64,000 nucleotides of DNA from Monarcha castaneiventris obscurior (lineage: Eukaryota > Chordata > Aves > Passeriformes > Monarchidae): NCBI GenBank assembly GCA_026261815.1, contig JAMPIT010000890.1:4618001-4682000 (forward strand), written 5' to 3'. The translations under genes and the position numbers were made by a program. Under the pieces are notes generated by a model that was not told the DNA's origin, searched no databases, and worked only from the letters and a program-made list of their open reading frames with translations. Of the stretch, positions 39,116-49,500 are shown in pieces. Numbering within the stretch: position 1 is the stretch's first letter; each line of letters starts with the position of its first letter.

Positions 39116-41786
39116 TAAAGAAAGGAACCTGTAATAGGTGCAGGAATTCAGCCCTTTCAGGAGAAGAGGTGCCATGCAGGATCTCTCCCTGCTGCAGGGC
39201 CCTCTGTACATCAGGGCTGGTGCCTGAGTTTTCCATCAGTCGAATGACTTCTGCCCCCAAAGAATGCATGGTCATGGAAAATTCAACCTTTAAAAATAAA
39301 GCTTTTCCTACTAAGGTTTCTCATATGACAGTGACTAAACATTAAACTGTCCAGAAGCAGACCATATATTCATTAATTTTATTTATCAGTACCATGGACA
39401 GAAGGATAAAATATTCATGTAAAGCAAAGACAAACCTACTCTTTGTTGGTTTTAGGTTTTTTCTGTTTTCTCTTATTTTCTCTTTTAACCTAGTGCTGCT
39501 TAGCACAATGACATGGACCTGTGAATGATTTCTGTTGCTGGTCTAAATCAGCAAAGAAAGGGCAGTTTAGATGTGTTAGTAAAATCTTCACCTCAGTCTG
39601 CTTCAGTGCATAATTGTAATAGGAGTTGTGACATTGTTTATATCATAGAGATTAAATTTTGCTTTCACATCCCAGACATTTCACGTTGTAAATCTTTTAA
39701 CACTGTAAATCTCTTCACAGCTTGCTTCGTATCCTGGTCTCAGTCACTCAGGATCTGCCATTCTGGGTTAGACCATGGTATCACTGTGTGACAAATATTG
39801 GTAAAGGGGTTTGCTGTTAGCACTCCCTCTACGGAAAAAAGAGGGGAGAAAAAAAAAGAAAGACGCAGGCTTTTACCCTTCCAAACCATGTGTCCCAATC
39901 TAGCATAAAGGATAGGAATTATTTTTATGACAGAAAGCATCTGTGGCCCACAACCTTATTCTGATTCCTCTTCCTCCCTCTTACCAATTCCCCTATTTCT
40001 TGACAACAATTTGACATCTAGACATAGTAAACTGTGGTACAAAGCCTGCTATAGACATGAGATGTGTGTGGTCTTGCTGGGGTAAGGTTGCCTTAGAAGT
40101 GTTAAAATATTTGCCACCTTTTCCAGAAAGGAAAATTTGTAATCAAGTTTAAAGACTAAGTTTGTTCTTAAATGCTTTCCTCAATAAGATAGATTTATGA
40201 AGTACCCAATTTCTTCCCTGTTTCAAGGTCTTAAATGACAGTAACACCTGCACATCCATGCTAAAAAATACTCAGAAGAGTTTTCCTGTGAAATTCACCT
40301 CGTACTTTTGGCTAGCATCAAATTCCACACCTGACAAAGAGCTGATTCATTTTCCTTTGGGAATTGCATGGATCAGTATTTGCTGTATGAGTTTCTTGGC
40401 ATCAGGTTGGCAGCAAGTGTTCTAGTTAACTGTACCTGAGCACAATTAGATTTCAGACACACTCTAATGCTATTCCTTTTTTCAGGTCAGTGATCAAATG
40501 TGGTAGAATGAGTTGAAAGGCAGCATATCCAAGTGTTACTCTCTAACTCAAGACCAGCATCTATTCTCTTGCCCTGCTGCGAACTTACGTACATCAATTT
40601 TTTTTTTTTTTTTGCTGGCCCTTAATTCAGTTACAATTGCTACTTCAATAGCCATAGAAATGACGTTTCCCTCATTCTCCCATTCAGACAAAAACCTGTT
40701 TTTCTGCAAAGGGTCTCCTTTACTTCTTCACGCGTGACAGTGGCAGCTCCTGATGCTCTTTCTGTTCTAATCACTGTGAGGAACAGTTTAATAATGCCTG
40801 TACTTCTCTCCCAGCATGACAAACACACTGATTTGCTTCATAAGAGGCATTTATGTGATTATTTAGGACCTTGCCCAAGGGTTTTGTATTTTCTATCACT
40901 GAGAGAAAGGGGAAACAAGCATGTGAGTTTATACATGTATCTAAGTGGAAAGCTGTCCCCCTCTTTTTTAACCTCCAGTACCAGAGAATCATTTAATTTG
41001 AAACTAATTTCTGACCTCTGCTGCATCTCTACTTAAGCACATGAACACCTACTGCTATTTTGTGCCAACAGATGCTCGTGTTCTCTTAAATGCTTATGCA
41101 TTGCAAAATTAGAACTGCATTTGTAATCATTAGACTTGATGCTAATTTAAATCTCAGTTTCTGTAACAGTCCAAGGAGCTGTAGAAAGAACAGATTAATG
41201 AGCAAGATCACAAGCAAAGGTGCAAAACCAGAAAATCTGAAATAAAACACAACACTGAAAATGGATATGCACACTATCATGGGTAAAGCCATAAACTGAA
41301 CAAGAAGATATCACTGCAAACCACAGTGTACTAAAGGTGACATCGTTCATGCCTTCAGATATGCAGTGCATTTCCTGCACATTTCAGACCTATAAAACAG
41401 AGCAGGTTTGTCCAGGAGGCCTTCAGTTATGTTTCAGTAATTTATAAGCACAGAATGGATTAAAAAAAATATTTTTAAAAGTTTTAGCAAAACACAATCA
41501 TTAGCATTAATTCATTCTAGAAAAGGGGCTGTGCACAAAGAGAATCAATTGGATATTCTGAAAGAAATATTCAAGACAGACACTTTGGAATGGAAAATAC
41601 ATTTTAGTCCCAGTAAATGTACCAACAGATAAGGCTTAAAAGGCCATCTCATACTTCTGAAAGTCCAGTGAGTTTTGTCACTTCTGAGCTTCTGTTGAAC
41701 TCTAGAGTTAGTGCTTGAATTATTTTGGTTCTGCTTCAGAAGATGCAAATGAAGAGGGCAAACAAAACCAAACTGACCAAACTAAA
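39116..41786. other. Unique noncoding DNA
   Basis: No gene or interspersed repeat is recognised. A T16-class homopolymer lies at about 40598-40613. The pair of overlapping ~100- and 73-residue frames on opposite strands at 40734-41036 shows no family signature. Confidence 0.5.
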
Positions 41787-42335
41787 CATTTTATTTCAAT
41801 TTAAATTTTAATTATTTCCTATTTTTATCTTATTATTGATTAATTTAATTTTATTTAATTTTATTTTAATTTTTATTTATTTTATGAATTTTTATTATAT
41901 TTTATTTTTATTTGAATTTAAATTATTTTATTTTGTTTTTATTTTATTGCATTGCATTTTTATTCGTTTTTTATTTTGGTTTATTTATTTTAAATTATTC
42001 CTATTTTATTTTATTTTATTTTATTTTAATTTTATTTTTACTTTTTTTACAAAATAAATATTTTATAAAATTTCATAAAATAAAAATACTTTTAAATTAA
42101 TGAAAAAATCAAATAAAAAGTAAAAAATAAAAGAGAAATGAAATAAAATAAAATATTGGGAAAAAATAGGAATAATTAAGATAAATTAAACTAAAACACA
42201 TAAAAAGTAAAAATGAAAATGAAAATGAAAATGAAAATGAAAATGAAAATGAAAATGAAAATGAAAATGAAAATGAAAATAAAAAAAATGAATGTAATAG
42301 GATAAAATAAAATATCAAATAAAATAAAGAAATGA
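41787..42335. repeat. T-rich to A-rich low-complexity block with a GAAAAT array
   Basis: The plus strand is T-rich with TTTTA/TTTAT units from about 41787 to 42045, including a short perfect TTTTA run at about 42003-42026, then A-rich to 42335. The A-rich half contains a perfect GAAAAT hexanucleotide array of 11 units (42215-42280). Several apparent proteins in it (Phe/Ile/Leu-rich on plus, alternating Phe-Ser on minus) are array translations. The architecture resembles the 38.4-39.1 kb block. Confidence 0.94.
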
Positions 42336-44249
42336 CTTTGGGATGCAATTGCTGTCATCCTTCTCAGTCTCTTCCCTTCTCTTCTTTCAGTTGTTCAAGT
42401 CTGTTGTTCTTCCACTCAGTGAACATCAAATGTTGTTTTCCCTCATTCATTTCCAGTCAGCCTTCTCTTTCAACATCTCACTCCTCAAAATTCGTATCTA
42501 TTTAAGAGCCATTTGCTCAGTTTTATGCTAATATTAGCAAGTCTTTCCAAGACATGGAAATCAAAAATATTTTGGTTTTTTTCCTCTTCACACTGCAACA
42601 AGTGAGACTGAAAGACTTGGTTACTCAATCACTAATTCCCAAGGTCCAAATCCCCCTGATTTGACCGAAGTCAAACCAATCTGCCAGAGACTTATTAGCA
42701 ATATTACCATGATGAGTGAAAGGATGATGATTTATCTAGGAGGGCAGAACACAGCATTCCAGTACACTGGAATGTAGTTTACATCTTGGCAGATTATAAA
42801 AATGTAGATGAAATGCATGCATCAAGTTTACAAATCACATCAGCCTGACGAGATTTTAAAGGCCGATCAGCAAAAAACCACTCCATTAGCTCTAATAACA
42901 AGTCCAGAGTGAGAAGATGCCTGAATGGCCTCCTGAAGGAGTTCAGAAGAACCTGAAATGTATTTAAAAATAAGTACATCAGTACCACTACTTTCAGTGT
43001 ATGCTACAAAACTCGTGGCAGAAGAGAAAAACCAATTCCCATTACTTGGGTTAGCTGAAGACAGTTCTGGAAGAGCAGAATAGTCATAACCACAGCTGAA
43101 ATAAAAAGCAACCCGGTGGCTTCATTGTGGCTCCTTTATAGTCAAGTAATATTGAAATGCATGTAACAGACTTAAAAAACTTTAAGGCTTCACTGCACAG
43201 AGAGTGAGGGAGTACAAGCAGGAAAGGAACTCCAGCAGAAATGGGACTTAGTTCCAGCAGCTTGGAACTGCCAAAACAGCGCTCAGCTGTGGAATTCTGA
43301 AGTTCTCACAGACATGGATCCATGCTAACTGGAAAGTGCATGTACAAAACCAAGCAAACAGAAGGAGCTGTGGCAAACACGTGAAGTTAAGGACTGTTTT
43401 TTAGAAGAAGGGTGAGGGAGAGAGGGTTATGTGTGTGTGTAGGGCCCAGAGGAGGAAGTTCAATCTGATCCTCTGCATGCAATGTTAACAACCTTTTGCA
43501 CTCTGTCAGGTGTCATCACTTAAATCAGATAAAAATTTGTGGCTTTTTCTGCTTTGGGGTTTTTTTTTTTTTGGGTTGTTTTTTTTTTTTCTGAAAGAAC
43601 ACATCCTGCATGCCTGGCAGTGGCCTTAGTTTTCACAGAACCTTTTCATCCCACTGCAACGAAGTGAAAAATACATGGGTTCCCAATGTCCAGAGCTTCC
43701 CAATGTTTAAGTGATGATAAAGAGTGAAAAATTCATCACATCTCTCCTTCATTATGATTGTCAGCTTCTGTAAGTGAATAAATTAATTATTTCATTCAAT
43801 TCATAATTTAGTCTAGCCCTTTATGTCGTCTTTTTGATCCCTCTTGAGCTAGGATTTTGTTTTGCTGTAGTACACTTCTGTTGGTTTGAAGATGACACTG
43901 AAGCCACAAGCAACATTAAAAGCTCCAACTATAGTAGGTTCGCTCTTTTCATGTTTGCTGCAACATGTTTCATATTAAAATGCCATTTGGGCATTACTGT
44001 CTCAAATAAAATGAAAATGCTTCAGAATCCCCGAGCGTTCTGCAAGGTAATATTATATTTCACATGTAAATCCCTTTCTTTTTCTTTTCCCCAGGCTTTT
44101 TCTATAAATCTCAAAGAAAACATTTGGTTTCTCTCAAAGTAGTTAAAACCTATAAAGATTCCCTTTAAATTATTTATCTACCACACTCCCATCGTAAAAA
44201 CTTCCACTGTCTGAAGGGTTCTGTGAGGTCTTAAGGGACGATGTATAAA
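42336..44249. other. Unique noncoding DNA
   Basis: No gene or interspersed repeat is recognised. Two poly-T runs separated by a short G/T spacer lie at 43560-43590. The 102-residue plus frame at 43834-44142 is unrecognised. Confidence 0.5.
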
Positions 44250-44431
44250 TATATTGGTTTGGCACAGCCTGGTTTTAGGTAGCAGGGGGGCCACAGGGAC
44301 AGCTCCTGTGAGGAAGCTGCTGGAAGCTTCCACCATGTCTGGCAGAGCCAGTGGCTGATGGCTCTGAAGGTGGACACGCTGCTGGCCAAAACTGTGCCAA
44401 TGAGAGAGGCTGGTAATGCCTCTGTGGTGAC

Positions 44432-44442
44432 AGATTTAAGAA
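44432..44442 (+). promoter_or_regulatory. TATA-like box of the LTR
   Basis: The word 'gatttaagaag' occupies the place where this LTR family carries its 'atatttaagaagg' TATA-like element. The copy is mutated, so present activity is doubtful. Confidence 0.4.
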
Positions 44443-44630
44443 GAAAATCAAAACAAAGTAATGAGATTTTGGGATTCTAGTCAGAGAAGAGGAGGAGGTG
44501 AGACCATGTGAGGGAAACAACATGGGGACACCAAGGGCAGTGAAGAACTAGGGGCAGGAGATGCTCCAGGCACTGGAGCCGAGGTTCCTCTGCAGGCCGT
44601 GGTGCAGGCCATGGTGAAGCAGCTGTGCCC

Positions 44631-45305
44631 CTGCAGCCCGTGGGGATCCACGGGGGATGCAGAGATCCACCCGCAGCCCGTGGGGATCCATGGGGGATGC
44701 AGAGATCCACCCGCAGCCCATGGGGATCCACGGGGGATGCAGAGATCCACCCGCAGCCCGTGGGGATCCACGGGGGATGCAGAGATCCACCCGCAGCCCG
44801 TGGGGATCCACGGGGGATGCAGAGATCCACCCGCAGCCCGTGGGGATCCACGGGGGATGCAGAGATCCACCCGCAGCCCGTGGGGATCCACGGGGGATGC
44901 AGAGATCCACCCGCAGCCCGCGGGGATCCACGGGGGATGCAGAGATCCACCCGCAGCCCCTGGGGATCCACGGGGGGTGCAGAGATCCACCCGCAGCCCG
45001 TGGGGATCCACGGGGGATGCAGAGATCCACCCGCAGCCCGTGGGGATCCACGGGGGATGCAGAGATCCACCCGCAGCCCCTGGGGATCCACGGGGGATGC
45101 AGAGATCCACCTGCAGCCCGTGGGGATCCACGGGGGATGCAGAGATCCACCCGCAGCCCCTGGGGATCCACGGGGGATGCAGAGATCCACCCGCAGCCCG
45201 TGGGGATCCACGGGGGACGCAGAGATCCACCCACAGCCTGTGGGGATCCACGGGGGATGCAGAGATCCACCCGCAGCCCCTGAGATCCACGGGGGATGCA
45301 GAGAT
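44631..45305. repeat. 40-bp G+C-rich minisatellite, about 16.6 copies
   Basis: Sixteen full 40-bp units start every 40 bases from 44641 to 45241. A 10-bp partial unit precedes them (44631-44640) and a partial one with a short deletion follows (45281-45305). The unit begins 'tggggatccacgggggatgc' and ends 'agagatccacccgcagcccg'. By eye, eight copies are identical (1, 3-7, 10, 14) and the rest differ by one to four bases. Four copies (8, 11, 13, 16) share a final C. Each junction forms a hairpin, CCCGTGG-GGAT-CCACGGG. Because 40 is not a multiple of three and the unit has no stop triplet on either strand in any phase, all six frames stay open. This produces frames of 208-330 codons with a 40-residue period that are not evidence of genes. 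Confidence 0.97.
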
Positions 45306-45460
45306 GCCTGGAGGAGGCTGTGATCCAGTGGGAGACCTGGTGGTGAGAGAGGCCCCTGCTTCCAGGCTGGAGCAGCCTGTCCTTGGAGCACTGCACCCCG
45401 TGGAAAGAGAGACCCACAGCACAGCAGTTTTGGGAGGGCTGTGTGCAGTTCCAAGAGTTG

Positions 45461-46439
45461 TTCAGACAAATCTCTCTTTCATATGACCATGCCTTGGATA
45501 TGCACACATGTAGCACAGAAAAAAAGAAGTTATCAGGCTTGAGAGGAGGAAATGGATTGTTCTCTAGGTTTGAGTGACATTTTCACAGTGACATGGGCCA
45601 AAACAAAAAACAGAAGGAGAAAGGAAGTTTTTTAGAATGACAATGGGTTTTATGTACTTCAAAGCTGTCAATTATCTTTTAGTTTGTTATTGCCAGCCCA
45701 GAGCAGTTTCAGATGCAAAGGAAACTGGTTTGGGCAAAGTGACTGCTAAAACACTATTTCATCCTCCCTATCATATGCTGCTGCTTCTTCCATAAGTCCC
45801 TGTCCCAGTGCTAACTCACAGTAGGCTATTCCCTCACTCCGCCTTGCCCTTTTGGATGAGAAGGAATAGTTGTGGATGGCAAGCACTTAAAAACTTCAGT
45901 CCAAGACCATACCACTGAAACATGATAAATAAAGCGTGCCATAACAACAGTAAAGCAAGATCAACACAATCTCTTGCACCTAAATCTTAAGCTTAGATAC
46001 TTTGCAGCAATCAAAACCTTTAACAATGCTGCAGAATCACAGCCCCACACGTTTACCTGTCCAGCATTGCATAATTGCATACATGAGATTGCCTTATAGA
46101 ATCTACTCATCTCTTCTGGTTGTGACAGCGCATTATTTGTAGGGATAAGAAATGTTATGGAGATTTTCCTGAATGATTCAGTAGAACTGGAACTAAATGT
46201 AATCATGCATTTGTAGCAATGAATTTCTTGTTTCGTTCACATTGGGAGTTTTCATCTGAATAGTCACACTTAATTTTAAGCATGCCCTGTGTTTTATGCT
46301 TTACACAAATCATAGGTGAGAAAGACTTGGATAATACTGATTTCAACAAACAAACTTTTAAATTCTTTCCAGGCACACAGAAAGTCAAACACTTAAGAAC
46401 ACGCAACACATATCCATAACTTACTTACTATGTGTAGTT
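45461..46439. other. Unique noncoding DNA
   Basis: Nothing recognised after the LTR similarity ends. It may contain a diverged LTR remainder in its first tens of bases. Confidence 0.5.
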
Positions 46440-46537
46440 CCTGTGTCACCTACTGCAGGTGACCCTGCCTTGGCAAGGTTGGATGAGATGATCTCCAGAG
46501 GTCCCTTCCAACCCTAACAATTCTGTGATTCTGTAAA
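46440..46537 (+). mobile_element. CR1 LINE 3'-end fragment
   Basis: CR1 tail in sense orientation: 'ggtgaccctgccttggca', 'gatgagatgatctccagagg', 'tcccttccaaccc' and terminal octamers 'attctgtg attctgta'. The variant octamer differs from the 'attctatg' of the 7.68-8.0 kb copy, indicating a different CR1 subfamily. Only the 3' UTR survives. Confidence 0.92.
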
Positions 46538-49500
46538 CAATGAACTGAAAACATCAGAAAATAGCTTGAAAAAAATCATCTAATATGGAAAAATTAAAGC
46601 TTAATATATTAATATATTATCATGTTCTATAACATACCACTTCAATTTTCAATAGAAAACTGATCATAAAATATTGAAAATACTTCATATTATGCTATAG
46701 ATTTTAAATAGCACAGGCAAAATTCAAATGCAATTATCTTGTGTTAGGCCAGCTGATACAGCAACCAAAACCAGACAAAATTTTGCAATTAGTGTTCTGT
46801 CATAAATTCATGTAAAGAATAGAACAATCCATCTTAAATGCAGGTTAATGATTATAGCTCTTAATGTAATCTAATTACATAAATCAATTGCACCACAAGA
46901 GAGGGAGAGGTAGTTAACCTCTGTCAATAGCGAGAAGGGGAATCTGTTAGCATCTGTGCAAAAGAAGGGAGACAGCATAAAAATTCCTGTGAGCAATAAA
47001 ACCAATATCTCTGTCTTGTTCACAATTTTAGTATCTTTGTTATGAATTCATATTCTAAAATTCTAAAATGCTTTTCAACGCATTTTATATGACCCCTCCC
47101 CAGTTTTCCTGATTTATATCCTTAGACTACTGGGGAGTTGGTGAAATGATAGTACTATTATTTTAAACTTCCAGTGCTGGAATAAGACACTTAACACTCA
47201 CCTTTAGTCCAGACAGATTATTTAAAGACCAGAATCCTCATGGACAAAAGAATGGATGCTACCCAAAGCTATGATGAAAACAAGAGAAAAAAAGGCAAAT
47301 CATTTGGTTAGCCAAAAAGGGAAGCAAGTCTAAATATTGTTTACCAAACAAAGGCCGGGAAAAACCAAACTATAAAATCAGAGGAATGGTTCCCATCATA
47401 ATTTCCTTGAAGTTTTGCTTTTCTCTTGTCTAAAAGGATTTGTATGCTCAAAAGCTTGTCTGCTTTCCCTGCTATCATATCAAATACTGCTTTTCCAATG
47501 AAACTTCATCTTGCTGATGCTCCCACATCACCACAACCACAACAGCCTTACTATCCTGATTTTTTTCCTGAACCATTAAGATTATATGAGAAATTAGTGC
47601 AGATTCTATCAAAAAATGTTTTGCAAATGTGAAGTAACATAACTGCAAATGACAGTGTGTATGAACAGTACCACTCCACTTTCTAAAAATGTCTTCTTGC
47701 ATGCCAACTGCTGGCACTAAAACCCTAGAATGCTCCACATGCTGCAGGCTCAGGAACTATGACACGTTTGATCCTTAAGGAAGTTTTCCAAGGAACCTGA
47801 CTGTGAACTTCAGACCAGCTTCTACAAACAGCTTGCTATGCTAAGGCTGTTCAAGAAAGATACCAAAAAGTATAAAAAAATTCCTAATGGCTATGAAGTA
47901 TTCAGGGTTTTTACTTCACAAAGCAGTGTATAGACACACAGAGAAATCATTATACCTTTGCTAATCCTCACTAAATATTCTGTCGGTTTTCACAGCAGCC
48001 ATAAAGAGGACTAGGCTTTGGACATGAGTAAAAAGTACACAGAGCTTTCCTCACATTAGACAAGATCACCTTATTCCCCTGAGTAAGAACAACCATGCTT
48101 GTAGTGCATTTATAACCTGGTTTGAGACACTTGCAAACCAAGCAATAAATACTGAAATATTAGCTACAGTTATGTGACTTTACTGAGGTCTGATTGTATT
48201 TTTCAAGGTATCCTTAAGGAAGTTTACACTTAATAAGAACAGTGACAGAAACACTGCCCAGAGGAGCAGAGTACACCTATCACAGGAGTACAAAATGAGT
48301 ACACACAGTTCCTATATGGGCATTACATAAATTAGGGATCAAGAGACACTGTATTGCAAGATGGCACTGTCAGCACCTTCTCACCACTTTCTAATTCTCT
48401 ACTTCACTGTAAATCTAAAAAGCTCTAACATAAGTTACTGCTAGAAAAACAACTTCTTAATTAATAAAGTCTTAAACTAAGGCATTGATTGTAAGTGGAG
48501 TCATAAGCTTGTCTACTAGAACAAGTTATCACTTGAAACATCATTTATGAAGACTTGATGGAACATGCTAATGTTAATAACAAATACTTTGCAAGCAATA
48601 TATCCAGAGTTTCCAATATACAGAAGATCACATCCTACTATCAAGGCTCACTGGCTGACACATCTTCAAGACTCTGCAGCTCAGAAAATACAGCAGAAAT
48701 TCAGAAATTATCCTCTAAGGATCTGCATCAGAGAGAATGCATTCCTGCACTTGATACGAATTCTCCATTAAAAAAACATTATTCCATTTCAAAATAAAAA
48801 CTGAATACTTTTTACTGAAGAGAATGTCAACTCTGCATGGAAAACAGAATCTTCACTTGTAAAATTTAGCTTCTTTTGGAAAGCAGATTAATTTTTCAGC
48901 TTTATTCTCTAATCTTTTCATAAGGTATTTTTCAAAATCCAAAAACATGTAAAAGTAGATGAAACAGAACAGGTACATGTTGTATTTAAAAAAAAAATAT
49001 TTCACCCTCCAAAAATAAACTTTTGTGCCTAAGCATCCACCTAAGCACTCAAGCAAAAGTAATGTAGGAGTTAAGGTCTCATGGTGTCATACTCAGGGCT
49101 GTCTGGATCTCCTCGGGCAGTGAAATTCCCTACCTAGCAGCAGGCTATACAAATTTTCAGTTTAACCCAGACAAAAGTGAACTCACAACTTTCGTATCAC
49201 ATTGAGTCAATTTATTCCAACAGACCTTTTATGACCAGCTCCACTTTGGAAGTCAACCTATACCTGCGTTGAAGAAAACGTGCTCCTAAGTGTCATTTTT
49301 TGATATATTCTCTCTTTACATGTCAGTCCCCAGTACATAAATTGGAACAAACATCCTTCATTCCTCTGTCTTGTCAACTAAGATTTTAATTTCCTGAGTG
49401 CAGTGGCTTATGTGCATTTCCAAGTCTCCCTGCAGAGAGCTTTGAATTCAGCTGGGGCTCCATGGTAGATGCCAGGCACACAAAAGCACGGTGCAGGATC

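Larger units (their letters stand above)
44250..45460 (+). mobile_element. Avian ERV-type LTR enlarged by an internal minisatellite
   Basis: The flanks of the minisatellite match, in order, a widespread avian LTR that I recognise, probably ERVL-like though the class is not verified. Left-hand landmarks are 'ggttttaggtagcagggggg', 'gaagctgctggaagcttcc', 'catgtctggcagagcc' and 'cgctgctggccaaa'. A TATA-like 'gatttaagaag' at 44432-44442 would be the promoter position. Next come 'gtgagggaaacaac', 'ggagatgctccaggc' and 'ctgcagcccgtgg', where the array begins. After the array come 'aggaggctgtgatccagtgg', 'ctggagcagcctgt' and 'gcaccccgtggaaagagaga'. Similarity is lost after about 45460, so the 3' end of the LTR is missing or diverged. 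No internal retroviral gene is present next to it, so it is a solo LTR or a fragment. Confidence 0.78.

Noticed and set aside
42109..42348. Alternating Phe-Ser frame on the minus strand
   Set aside because: It is the translation of the GAAAAT hexanucleotide array and A-rich flank.
44631..45305. CRISPR-like regular repeat array
   Set aside because: The units are contiguous 40-mers without unique spacers, inside an LTR, in a eukaryotic genome. It is a minisatellite.
44477..45516. Long overlapping open frames (208-330 codons) on both strands
   Set aside because: All are translations of the 40-bp minisatellite, whose unit lacks stops in every phase on both strands. A real gene would favour one frame.
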